DNA of 64,000 bases, from the NCBI GenBank assembly GCA_009617715.1, contig VTFK01000334.1, forward strand, positions 434,001 to 498,000, in the 5' to 3' direction. The notes beneath the pieces are model-generated. The model saw nothing but the letters and a program-made list of their open reading frames with translations, searched no databases and was not told where the DNA came from. A program made the position numbers and the translations under genes. Of this stretch, positions 23,507 through 34,783 are shown piece by piece. Origin of the DNA: Plectrocnemia conspersa. Lineage: Eukaryota; Arthropoda; Insecta; Trichoptera; Polycentropodidae. The number at the start of each line of letters is the position of its first letter. The first letter of the stretch is position 1.

Positions 23507-23678
23507 AGATATTTTTAATTTTTTTTATGCATAATTAAAATATTTCGCTTACAGTGGCTAATTTTTATATATATTTCTATAAATATATATAAAAATTAGC
23601 CACTGTTACGACATATTTTCTAATATCATGTTTTATGCGAAATATTTTAATTATGCATAAAAAAAATTAAAAATATCT
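23507..23678. repeat. Nested palindrome (42-bp outer arms, 26-bp inner arms)
   Basis: The outer arms 23507-23548 and 23637-23678 are perfect complements (core TTTTATGCATAATTAAAATA). Inside, 23551-23606 is a second perfect palindrome, ACAGTGGCTAATTTTT... with 26-bp arms and a 4-nt loop. The inner one can be read as CAGTGGC...GCCACTG flanked by TTA on both sides, as for PIF/Harbinger-type MITEs. Perfect arms imply recent origin or ongoing arm homogenisation. Confidence 0.7.
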
Positions 23679-23774
23679 CCTCATAATTTACACTTGATGA
23701 ATAGTTTTTTTGCTGCTCAGTGTTGCTATATAGTGAATTTCCAGTCCAGTTAAATAGCAATAAAATTAAAACAT

Positions 23775-23977
23775 CTAAACCGAATTTTGCCCAATAGAAA
23801 AGCGCAAAAAACAATTATCTCTTCTCAGAAGTCAAAAATCCACGCCAAAAGCAATAAAATCGTGCCGTCGCCGTCGCGACGAACGCTCGACACCGAGCGT
23901 TGCTTTTGACGTGAATTTTTGCCTTCTGAGAAGTGATAATTGTTTTTGCGCTCTTCTATTGACCAAAATTTGGTTTG
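23775..23977. mobile_element. Foldback MITE with 79-bp arms
   Basis: The left arm 23775-23853 and right arm 23900-23977 are complementary with a small number of mismatches (shared core CAATTATC, CTTCTCAGAAG, CAAAAGCAA). The 46-bp loop contains a further hairpin AACGCTCG/CGAGCGTT (about 23882-23901). No coding capacity and no target duplication clear by eye, so the superfamily is unassigned. Confidence 0.7.
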
Positions 23978-24999
23978 AAAATACTTTGATCAGTCCTCTT
24001 ATATTAGTCCATAATATCATATTTTTAAAACATAGTGTAATATCGAAATGCAGACAAACTGTGCAGCAATTTCTGTCTGTTCTTATTCTTCCGCTTATTT
24101 TCTCATGAGAGATAAATTGGTTTAGTTTGTATTTTGGACTTGACCTAATGAAAGTTCAAAATCTATAATTATTTTTAAATTTTCATTACGTTAGGTTTGG
24201 GTTTAAACAGCAAATGTACGTTTCGCAACTGTCTAATTTAGTTTTATAGACATTTAAGGGCAACATATCAGCATAAATGATATTTTCGTTATTAGAAATA
24301 TATTTTCTGTATTTGGACTTAACTAGTGAAAATATAATTTTATTAAAAAATCCATATTCATTGGAAGAAAATAAATATATAAATATATATATTACTACTT
24401 TTAAAAGCTAAAATTATATAATTTTACTAGCACAGATAAATTATAATTTCACTAGTAAAAATATATATACTGGTGAAAATGTATTCCGATATAATTTACC
24501 TGAAATAATAAATTTAAAAAAATATTGATGGTATAGATTCGAAACTGTTTTTCCTAGATTTTTTTTAGGAATAAACACATAAAACAGAATGTATTTTTTA
24601 TTTATTTTGCTGCATTAAATCTAGTTGTAAAATTACCGATAAAACAATCTATAAAAACATTAACTTTATATAATTCAGCTAGTCAAGCTAAAAATTCGGA
24701 TCGAATACCTAAATTTACTGCTACTTCGTTGAATATTTTCTCTCATATCTAATATTTTTTAAACGTTCAAAAAGCATAAAGACAAACAAATTTTACCATA
24801 AAAATTACAATCTGTCCATTTAAATAATAATATTTATTGTAAAAGTACTATTTAGAAAATGGATGCTTTTGAAGGCAATGTTCCGCTTTTTTTATTTCTT
24901 ATATTATGTGTATAAAAAAATAGCTAAAAGAACTTATACCTGAAATCCATCAGTATTTAGATATATCTCAATTAACGGTAGTATTGCTCAGATCCATTT

Positions 25000-25420
25000 T
25001 TTGAGGTCGGTTTTTAATTTCTTTATAAATGTCTCCTCTCTCTCTCTCTCTCTGCAGGCCTGCATATTTAAAGTAATTAAGATGCCGCTATCAGGCGGTG
25101 AATTTAAAATGGCTGAAATGAATTTGAAGTGGAGTCATTGCTGGCGTGTCAAATTGCATTATTGTCTGCTGTGTTTTCGTGATGTGTTCTTGTGGCGAAC
25201 TTGTGTTCGTGTTGATACCGTCTCTTGGCTTGTCTCTGCTGCTGTGATTTCTATGAGCAAATGGCAAATATTTTATAATGCTGGTACCAGACAGCTGAGG
25301 ATGTTTGCTAGCCGATTCGATCGTGTTTTAAACTGAAATATTATCACGCCTTCAAAAGAAACGGTCCAGATGGCTACATAGGTGATTGGTAATTAAAAGT
25401 TAAAGGACAATAGTAATGTG
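25000..25420. promoter_or_regulatory. GC-balanced island 10 with (CT)n run
   Basis: A (CT)n run (25032-25053) followed by CTGCAGGCCTGCA. The frame at 25001-25336 (111 codons) shows no domain I recognise and starts inside AT-rich sequence. GA/CT repeats are typical binding sites of GAGA-type factors in insects. Coding cannot be ruled out but is unsupported. Confidence 0.32.
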
Positions 25421-25900
25421 CGCAGGGTAATTTTTTTAGCAATATTCATGGATGATTAACGTCTTGGCATAGATATGCTATTAAGTGATCATTTCAATAT
25501 TTTCATATTATGTAATCCTTTCAATATTTTTATAGGAAATATAATGATGTGTGGCCTTTTGACCTTCGAGACGGGTTAATCCTTCTTTTTGTTTGTTCAA
25601 ATGGTAGTTAGAGTGACTTATAAATTTTAACAAACTATGCAGATGGTTAAACCCCCATAGTATATAAAAACTAATGATCAGCCTGTTGTATTTATACAAA
25701 TTGAGCTTCATTATTTTGGTATATAAACTCGAAAACACAGTTAAATAAAATCACTTTATTTTTACCACTGCTCATATATTTATTCGCTCACATTTTTTTA
25801 TTCACGAATAAACATATGTGTATATTAAATATAGAGACGAACCGTTTTTAAATGTAATTTTATGCACTCGTCTATACATAAAGAGGTCTGAATAAACAGT
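25421..25900. other. AT-rich stretch
   Basis: A 76-codon minus-strand frame (25508-25738) has no recognisable domain. GACCTTCGAGACGG at 25561-25574 recurs at 46072-46085. Nothing else. Confidence 0.45.
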
Positions 25901-26275
25901 TCATTACATTTGGTAGCAGACCAACATCCCAATGACAGACTGGCAGATACAGCATCCGAAAACTTTATCCTTTGCGAACGAATCCATCGGTTATTTTAAA
26001 TGTCGACGACGAATTGGGCGAGTTGTTCTTGTCTCTTTCCCGGAAAAGTAATGCGAGATTTAGAGCGAGAGAGAATACTCGTCGTAGCAGGGCTACAAAA
26101 TCGGCTCTGGTCGAAATGCATTTTCGCTCATTTAATTTGCATCAATAAATCTGAACTACGGGTACGGAACTAAAACTGTACGGATGAAATATTGGCAAAC
26201 GAAAATTGCGCCAAGGGAAACGGAATAATTAGTTTTAAATAAATTTTCCGACGCAACCATATTGGTGTGTTTTTA
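25901..26275. promoter_or_regulatory. GC-balanced island 11 (candidate regulatory element)
   Basis: GC-balanced, CpG-containing, no open frame of note. Contains GAGCGAGAGAGAA (GAGA-like, about 26062-26074). Confidence 0.32.
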
Positions 26276-27180
26276 CATTGAAACTTTATATATATATGTA
26301 AATATTATATAATATATATATCAATATGCGATCTAAAATATTCATAGCTAAGATAATTTATTATTTAAATTATAACTCTTATATATTTATATTAGCTATT
26401 TCCCCTATTCATATTTTTTATATGTGTTTTTTTTAAATTATATGTCAACTTATTGACTAAGATTATATATATATATATATATATGTAATAACATATACTT
26501 ACGATTTCAAATAGTATATATATTAATAAATTATATACAATAAATAAAATATACTTACGATTTCAAATAGTAGTAAAATTAATAAATTTAATAAAATAAA
26601 TAAAATATCGTTAGCTGAATTCGACCTACATATTTTTTTGTATTATTATTTTACTGCTAAATTTTAATTGAAAGACGAAAAAAGTGTTATCAAAATTTTT
26701 ATTTTATATTATTTAAGAATTTGAATATCCCTGGAAAAACCTGCGGATTTAGCTTCTCGCAATCGCTCGAACGAACAGTACTCATTCACTCGGTTTGAAT
26801 TTTGAATTATCATCACCCATATATGCACCAGCAAAAAAAAAGCAAAAACTTTTTATGCGGTGAAGGGTGTTCGTTAGATTTTTAGACTGTTCAGCTATTG
26901 CATTGCATCAGAACTGTTTTAATTTACAGCTACATAAAAATGTAACATGTAACATGTATTGTATAATTTACCCTAATGACACTAAAGTTTTCAATTTATA
27001 CGCGGAAGGTACTCGCTCTAAACTTTTCATTACTATGTAGAATGTTTGATTTATTAGAATATGATCTATTGGTTGTAAATTACTTAGATATATTCTTTGT
27101 TTATAAACACGTATTTTTAAAAGTTGTACAGTTATTAAAGGGCTTTCTCAATAATAAAAAAAATTAAGAAAACTTTACTT
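26276..27180. other. AT-rich stretch with short TA runs
   Basis: Short TA microsatellites (about 26290-26330 and 26465-26484) and the 56-bp tandem duplication described separately. A short plus-strand frame (26976-27167) is low-complexity and not supported. Confidence 0.5.
26493..26604. repeat. 56-bp tandem duplication
   Basis: ATATACTTACGATTTCAAATAG begins at 26493 and again at 26549, followed in both cases by a related TTAATAAATTTAATA-AAATAAATAAA tail. Two adjacent copies with a period of 56 bp. Confidence 0.8.
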
Positions 27181-27223
27181 TTGATTTTAAGAATCTCGCA
27201 AGTACATGCGAATGAATTTTCAA

Positions 27224-27291
27224 CGGTGTGCACAAATTTGTGCGTTTCAGAAACCTTCCGTTGCGTCGGTGTGCACAAATTTGTGCGTTTC
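27224..27291. repeat. Duplicated palindromic 25-mer
   Basis: CGGTGTGCACAAATTTGTGC followed by GTTTC occurs at 27224-27248 and 27267-27291 in direct orientation. Each copy contains the perfect palindrome GCACAAATTTGTGC. The spacer CAGAAACCTTCCGTTGCGT also has GC content unusual for the flanks. The pair sits about 310 bp upstream of a TTAA element. It could be a protein-binding tandem site or a subterminal repeat of an unrecognised transposon. Confidence 0.75.
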
Positions 27292-27604
27292 GTCATTTTA
27301 ACTTCATACGAAAAAAACCCACGTAAACTGCGTATTTACTGTAACGTATTTATTTAGGGATTTACCTACAGATGTTACTAATATCATATTAACTAAAAAT
27401 AGTTCAAAAAAGTAGAAATTCTAAATTCCAGAGGCTCAAAACTCGGGTAAAATAAATTCGTTTCAAGATGTATGTTTACATATATATATATACAATTTTT
27501 TTCTATGGAATTATCTCACATATTATTTATTAGAAATAGTGAAATCACTCAATACCAAATTGCGAATCACATATCAATAATATATAAATATATTTAATTA
27601 ATTT

Positions 27605-28448
27605 TTAACACTTAACGGTCGATTTACGCGGCGATATTCGCAAGACACCCAACCGTCCAATTTCGAACAAATGTAACGTTTCCGTTAGGCTAAGCGCACG
27701 CTGTTAAAAAAAAAATGTTAACGAAAAACCCCACCTTATCGGTTTGATTCAGGTAAAGATGGTAATTTTTTTAGAGATATGTTTCTTGAAATTCTTATCT
27801 ACAAAATTACAAAAAACCCAAAATATTCAAAGGTAACCGCATAAAAAAAAGAAATGTTGAGCTAGACCTAATATCTAAGTACATATTATCAACCCGAAGC
27901 ATTATAACAAAATAATCAGTGATTCTCAACTTTTAATTGCGTTAATTTATTTTACAACTTTATTTTTGTAATGCTTATTTATTTCGTACTCCTTCATTTA
28001 TTGATACTATTTTCTAAGAAATAAATTACGGTAAATCAAATTCATATTTTTATAATATAAAATATAATGTTTTTTATTTATCATTATTTTCTGTTATATA
28101 TATGTATGTAGAGGTATCGTGGGCATTTAAATGCAGATTCATCAATCCCAAATGTGATATTTTATAATATTTAGACCTGAAATGATCCCGATCTGTTCAA
28201 ATTAAATAAACTGTTCTCAACATGTTTTCGATTACCAACACATTGAATACCGGGCATTATTCCTAAAAATGGAGCATGCGGCGGGGATTATTTGCAAAAA
28301 TTAGGACTTTAATTTGTGTAACTATCCAAGCATAATACATAAACAATAAAAGATTACATTTAGCCATAGGCAAACGTTACGTTTGTTCGAAATTGGACAG
28401 TTGGGTGTCGTGCAAATATCGCTGCGTAACTTGACCGTCAAGTGTTAA
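27605..28448. mobile_element. Long-TIR TTAA element A (piggyBac-like MITE)
   Basis: Bounded by TTAA on both sides (27605-27608 and 28445-28448). The terminal inverted repeats are about 85 bp long (27605-27692 and about 28362-28448), sharing CACCCAACCGTCCAATTTCG (with small differences) and GAACAAATGTAACGTTT. No transposase frame inside. The TTAA duplication is the hallmark of piggyBac-superfamily insertion. Its right inverted repeat lies inside element B. Confidence 0.75.
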
Positions 28449-28822
28449 AATTTTTGAATTGATTGTATAGGTCACAAAATTAGATATTTTCGGTTTTTAT
28501 TATATACAACAGTATTTTATCATCATTTTATTATTATCTTTATTGTTTTTATTCAAAAATATATATATTTGGTTATTCTAAACTAAAAATTATATTTTAT
28601 TTTATTGGTACGCAATCCACAGTTTGACGTTTACTGATTTTATCATTGCAAATACAAAAAAACGATCATCATAAATCTGTTTTTAAAATTTGACGTTAAA
28701 ACGTTGACTAATAAAAGAGTTACGATGTTTTAAAAAAAATAAGTTTGTATCCTAATTTTCGCAAATAATCCCCGCCGCACGGCTCCATTTTTAGGAATAA
28801 TGCCCAGTATTCAATGTGTTAA
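28235..28822. mobile_element. Long-TIR TTAA element B, interlocked with element A
   Basis: The left inverted repeat (28237-28306) starts AACACATTGAATACCGGGCA and contains GCGGCGGGGATTATTTGC. The right one (28752-28822) is its complement, ending ...TTCAATGTGTTAA. The right boundary carries TTAA (28819-28822), while the left has CCAA, a decayed TTAA. No coding capacity. The left arm lies inside element A and the right arm outside it. Confidence 0.7.
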
Positions 28823-28848
28823 GCGCTGACAAATGCTTTAGAAATACA

Positions 28849-30170
28849 TGATTTATTCAAATCTTTCGCCCCTAATAGCTTTTGGTGAATATTATAATAA
28901 ATAAACATAAGTTTTGAGCACTTTATATTTTCAAAGTAAATATTTTAGATTCCAGCTAATTACCAGTGACTATATTTATATGAGATAATAATTTAAAAAC
29001 TTCATTGCCCCTTATAATAAACAGCAGTATCAATTACGCCCGTCAACTCATAGAAAGACTAATAAAACCACTATAAATAATTTGCATTTTTATTTAATTG
29101 CCTATTGATGTTATTGTCAATGTCCTGAACTCTTTAAGTGTCTGTTCTCGCAAAATTATTTTCTTGATTCAGCAATTTAAAAATCAAGCTTTAATTAAAT
29201 ATTTTTGACATGAAATAAATATATTATTTACATCTCTACGTTAATGGAATCATTAAAGAATATTTTTACACTGTGTGAGTTTTTTGTCTAAAAATTTTCA
29301 ATGCGGCTTTAACCAATGCTGTGCTATTTTGCTTGAATCTTTTTATTTGATGAAATATTTGCCGTATTTTAATTAGTTTCGTGCAGATAAAACAATTCAA
29401 ATCCTTTTTTTTATTATATTATGAATCTTTGTCTTTAAGTCACATATGATTCTCATTGTTCAAAATATGTTTTATTAACTGTGTTGGAATATTGTATTGT
29501 ATATACATAGATCAAACTTATTTTAATTAAAAAAATATTTATTAGTACTCATTTCTAAAAATTTTTGATTAAAAACTAAATTCATTCATATAAATAGTCA
29601 ATTTTTTTTATAGAATTGCGATTCGTGGGTTAAAAATCGTTTTGTATAATAAAATACAAAAATAATTTCAACTGCAAAAAAATCTGTATTCATAGCAGCC
29701 CAATAATTTAATAATAGTTTAAAAATGAATAAAAAATCAGTATAGCAACTAAGTTACTTCTCGCTGCAAATGGGTTGTATTTAATTTTTACTTTTCATGT
29801 TTTTAACAGAAAATTGTGTTACGTAATGTAAAAATAAACGCGTTAATACAGTCCTTAATAAAAGTACTCGGCACCAACTTATATTACATGATAATATCGC
29901 ATTATGGTATCTGCTTGAATATTGTAGAGGATAATGTAATATATCCGACCCAACAATGAAATTTACATTGCAGTTTAAACAATTATAAAGTCACCTCAGG
30001 TATTTGTAGGCGGGAGAGGGGCAAAACCCTACATACTCGGGAGCTAAAAAAGACATTCTACAATACAAACACATACACACAACGGTTACTTTGAATCCTT
30101 AAAAAGGTAAAAACGATCCTTCTACCTAAAAATCTGTTCCATGCAAATTTTTATTCTTCTTTGTTTTTTC
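28849..30170. other. AT-rich stretch
   Basis: Nothing recognisable: no frames above about 60 codons and no inverted or tandem repeats of note. Confidence 0.6.
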
Positions 30171-30690
30171 ACAAACGATTCAAACACAATCACTTTTAAT
30201 AAAACACGGACGGCAATTAATTATGCTAATCCGCGGGCGTTTTCATTAATTATAAGTTATCAAAGGGTCATCGGGCATTAGCCCTTAAGGTATGATCTGT
30301 AGGAAGTATTATATAAAAGCGTGTGTAAAGGGGTCGGTGCACTTCATCATTCGGCCGGGGACAATTAATGGCTCAATAACCTTAGGAACACAATCTGCCC
30401 CTGAGACCTAATGTGTGGACTTGGCCCTTTTGTCCTTTGGCCCACCCCTTGACCGGATCGGCCGACCACCTCTAGCCCTTTTCCTTATTTAACAGTAATT
30501 ATTTCGCCCGCAATAACAATAAGTTAAGTAAGTTGTGCGGGGGCGCAAAACAAACACACCTCTGGACCCCAAGCGCCGGACAAACGCGTACTATCATCAT
30601 TTCGCAATCGGAATTTAATACTTAATTATGGGTTAAATGATTTCGAGCCTTAATGGGAAACCCTTTGAGTTATATTCAGCTCTATAATAA
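30171..30690. promoter_or_regulatory. GC-balanced island 12 with TATA/Inr-like arrangement
   Basis: Contains TCAAAGGG (30258-30265, TCF-like) and TATAAAAG (30312-30319). ACTTCATCATTC follows, with the candidate initiator A at 30346, about 34 nt from the TATA start. Further on are TTTTGTCCTTTGG and many CpGs. A core promoter for an unannotated transcript is possible. The reading frames immediately downstream are short, so any transcript would probably be noncoding or spliced. Confidence 0.35.
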
Positions 30691-31685
30691 GGTATTTGGA
30701 GGGTAAGATATTTGTTATAATTAAATTTTATATTCACAAATTATTAGCATCGAAGCTTTTCTATAATATGTGTCAGGGTTTTTATTTTTTATAAACACAA
30801 TACATATACTTAGCATATATAATTATAGAAAAAATTGTCCTGAAACATTGTTTATTATATAATAATAAATGTTTCATTATTAGGCTTTTATTTATGTATG
30901 CAATGTATCAATTGCAAATTTCTAAGAAATAGTATATGGCTCATCATAAAAAATATGCAAATATTTTTATGCAATTAAATATATGTTTTTTTTTATTAGC
31001 AGTATTTAGAAAAATACATAAAGATTGATTTTGTAAATAATGAAATATGCGCTATTAATACGATTTTGGGTATTAAAATTAATTTTATTGCATTTTATTA
31101 GAGTTAGCCATTTTATAAAGGTGTAATAAAGTCATACACAATTTTGTTAGTCTTAAGCAAAATATTTAACAAGTTTTATGTATTATTTATTATATTAATT
31201 TAAGTTTCTAATATAGCTCATCGTTTAATTTATTTCTTTATTTGATACAAAATTTTAAAATATATTTATCAAGTTTCTAAAAATAGTTTTTGATAGAAAA
31301 CTTTGTATACATTTATAAAAAATATTAAAATTATTTGTGAATAAATAGTAGATATATATAATAAAATCAACTGCTACGATATTTTTATTAAACGCTAATA
31401 TTTTCAAAATCAGATTAAATCTTTTTAATTTGACTTATTAAAAAATAATATTTTTACGTGTTAAAAATATAAAAAAACATATCTGATTATTAATAATTTT
31501 TTAATGAATTCTTCCTTGACTTTTTTATTAATATTATTATTTTTCACAAAACACACTTTTCTCGCCCACGTGTTATGATTTACGTCAATATCCTCAGTTT
31601 AAATGATATTTTGCTACAAATACTAAGTAAAGTGATACAAATATATAGTTTGCTCTTCGTTTATAACATTAAATTTTCATTTATT
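30691..31685. other. AT-rich stretch
   Basis: A small palindrome GAAACATT...AATGTTTC lies at about 30842-30877. No gene recognised. Confidence 0.55.
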
Positions 31686-32398
31686 TAATAATTGAATATG
31701 CGACGCGAATAACGTTGTAAGTTATATACGTATAAAGTCAACTTTACAGTAGATAAAAATTAATTTATATACGTTCATTTTTGGATTTTACTAATATAAT
31801 ATTTCACAATTTATTCGTCACTAAGTTGTTTCATGCTTAGCTATTATAAATATAATATTGGATTTTGTTAAGAATGAACATTTTTAATTGTGGAATAACG
31901 AAAGTTATGATGTAACGTTGTTAATCTATGGATCATTCAGTGGCGTAGCTATGGGGGGGCGGAGGAGGCGGACCGCCCCGGGCGGCACTTGCTTGGGGGC
32001 GGCATATTCGCGATGGAATCGTCTAGTGTGGTTCTTAGCCTTGAATAAACTAAAATTTATGTAAGTCTACGAATACCAAGAGCTTAACAACAATCAATTT
32101 ATTATTTACAAAATTCTAATTTTATGACCCTGCAAAAAATGTATAGGGGGGAGGGGGCGCCAATTTTAAGGATTGCCCTGGCTACGCCACTGGGATCATT
32201 TATAATGTTTGTCGAAAACTTATCTACTGATACATAATTTAAAATAAATATAATAGTGGTCTTTTAAAAAGATTTAATAAAAAAAATAATACATTTTAAA
32301 GAAGTTGGTTGAAATCACAGAATCATTCATATAACGTTATTCAATCAAAATCTCAATTCAGACTTACAACGTTATTCGCGTTGCATATTCAATTATTA
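31686..32398. mobile_element. Inverted-repeat element containing a hAT MITE
   Basis: 37-bp arms at 31686-31722 and 32362-32398 share AATTGAATATGC and ACGCGAATAACGTTGTAAGT in inverted orientation, with one mismatch in the GC-rich core. The enclosed DNA is AT-rich, noncoding and interrupted by the 255-bp hAT MITE. Probably an older MITE of unassigned superfamily; I could not see a clean target duplication. Confidence 0.5.
31930..32200. mobile_element. hAT-type MITE with perfect 8-bp target duplication
   Basis: The element runs from C at 31938 to G at 32192 (255 bp). CAGTGGCGTAGC at the left and GCTACGCCACTG at the right form a perfect 12-bp terminal inverted repeat. It is flanked by GGATCATT on both sides (31930-31937 and 32193-32200). 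An 8-bp duplication plus CAGTGGCG ends is diagnostic of the hAT superfamily. The ends are G-rich (GGGGGGGCGGAGGAGGCGG and GGGGGGAGGGGGCG, both on the plus strand). No transposase. The intact duplication suggests relatively recent insertion. Confidence 0.9.
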
Positions 32399-33385
32399 CA
32401 AATAAAACATTTTGTCATAATTAAATATTTATATTAGTTGATCAGTAAATTACACAAACTAAAATCTTATTGATATTTTTATTTTCGATTTAAATAAAAT
32501 TGTTGAATAATATAAATCTTGAAAAATCAAACGTAAATCAATTGTAAGGTCATTTACCAACATGTTTTTCGTTAGTTTTCTTCTTGTTTATGTATTTCGT
32601 AAATGCCTTGCTTTATATTAGATTCATTTCTAATAAAATAAGTTGTAAAAAATATAATATGCATAGGAGAGTCATTCACACAGCCGTCTGAATATATTTA
32701 TGGAAGGACCGTCGTGCAAACGGCAAATTCCTGAAACGGACGAAAATAATTCCTTTTCGTGGAGGTAGCCATTCGGCATTAGGAGACGGCCAGTATGGAA
32801 ATTCTGAAACGAGAGATTAATTTCAGGGAATTTTAATGGATTTCCCGTTCCCACCGGAAAATGCAAACGCACGGGAGAAAACGTCAGAAAATAAACACAA
32901 ATAAAATATTGGATTGAAATATGCTTAGAAAATATATCAAATTATTTAATACATATTTTAATGTACAATAATATTTTTCTTATAAAATAATAACATAACA
33001 ATAAAATAAAATATTATGGCAAACAAAATTACTTTTGATATTATTCACATTCAGGTGATTTTAGAAAATATATACATATAAATGAGCACATTTTACCCTT
33101 AGCACTGGTGATTTTAAATATAAATATTTTTTGTATTAAGATCTTATACTGAAAACAATTTAGCGAGTTTATGTAAAAAAAATATTAAGCTTAAGTCACA
33201 GATAAGAAATTTACAGCAGCACTTATGGGTCCTATATATATATCTAGATTTAATATTTGCGCCACGCCATCCCTTATGTACATTATTTCTATTATTAGAA
33301 ATTTGCGTAGCATTAACATACATATACACAAATATTACCCAGCTGGTTGTTATTATTATGTGCAATATTTTAGAAACACCGTTCA
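32399..33385. other. AT-rich stretch with small GC block
   Basis: A small GC-balanced block at 32660-32885 holds a short minus-strand frame (32672-32872) without a domain. The remainder is AT-rich with nothing recognised. Confidence 0.45.
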
Positions 33386-33660
33386 AATATTTGTGCGCGG
33401 TCTCTTACAAAGGCTAAGCGGCCGCTTTAATACTTGGCAAATACCTCAAAATTCGCCCCCTATGTCAACATGGCGTATCACTGCTCGGACACTTGCTAAG
33501 GGATAAAATAATTTCGCCCATCGTCTGGTAAATAGTTGCGGTTAGTTTGTAGATGCAGTTGACCGCTCACTTGACCTGTTCGATAGAGTTTGCCTTCGGC
33601 TTTCGGGACCCTCATTATGTGTTGTGACATTCTTGGCGTTGTTCGATGCGAAACTTTCAT
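33386..33660. promoter_or_regulatory. GC-balanced island 13 (candidate regulatory element)
   Basis: Short GC-balanced block with CTAAGCGGCCGCTTTAATACT. No frame of note (a frame at 33225-33506 has no domain). Candidate noncoding element. Confidence 0.3.
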
Positions 33661-34783
33661 ATGAGGTTTGAAAAAATCAAAGCATATTAAAATACATGCT
33701 TTTTTATAAATAGATTAAAAAATAAATGTTGTTTCAAACTATATTACCATCCACTAAACTAAAAATTATGTTAATTTTGCTGTCCATGCTATTTGTATAT
33801 TTTGCAATCCGTTCCTATTTTATACTACTTTTTTCAACTAGTACCTTTCAACAAACATTGCTCAATTAATATATTACTTCTATTATAAATAAAAACGTTG
33901 CCATTAAATTTTTTAGTTAATAGTTTATTTAAAGTAGTATATAAAAATATGTAAAATAGCTTGTTACTTTACTTTATATATCAATAAAACTGCAGAAAAA
34001 AATCTAAGATTAAGAAATACAGTAAAAAAGCCTCTTATGAACTACCTCGAAAACATTTTAATTGTTTTTTTTAATGAAATTAGTCGCTAAATTATTTGTA
34101 CTTAATTCTGAATCTAAAAGTAGCGTAAAAACAATACAAATTACCTTTTTGTGTATTTTTTAAAAATTGAGTTAGGCGTGTGGATTCAGAAATTGAAATT
34201 TATTTTATAAAATAAAAATAATTAAAAAAAATATTGGCAATTCCGGGAATTACTATTTGCATTGTAAAATTAAGCAATAGAGCTTCTGCTTAAATTTAAA
34301 CTGAAAGTGCTGCAAGTATTATTGCTTTGTGTTATAATTAAAAATATCAAAAAATAGTCTGAGATCTTAAATAAAAAATACAGTTTAATAACACCTCAAT
34401 TTATTTTTTACCTAATAAGAATAGTCACTATTCTATTTGTGTATCAATTGCCTGTTGGTGTTTTTTTAATTTTATGTTGTGTCCTTCCAGAATTTAAGTT
34501 AAAATTTATAGAAAATGATAGTTTAAGAATTTGCAATTTTAAAAACTATTATTTGTAAAAGTAGCTGTGATAAGCTGCTTTGTAAAATATGTCTATTTTT
34601 ATTATTCTCGTTTAACGTTACACTAAAATTAATTTAAGGATAAAGATTGTCTTGTTGATTCTTTTTGTTGCTATTTTTTGCACTGCAAATATTCTTAATT
34701 AAAATATACGATGCCACTTTGACCTCACTTTTCACTATAATTTTTTTAGTTTTATGCATAAGAATAAAATAAATATATTTGTA
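33661..34783. other. AT-rich stretch
   Basis: No gene, repeat array or island recognised. Confidence 0.6.

Larger units (their letters stand above)
22861..24995. other. AT-rich stretch with two foldback structures
   Basis: Contains the nested palindrome at 23507-23678 and the foldback at 23775-23977. A short inverted repeat TTTTACTAG...CTAGTAAAA lies at about 24420-24460. No gene recognised. Confidence 0.5.
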
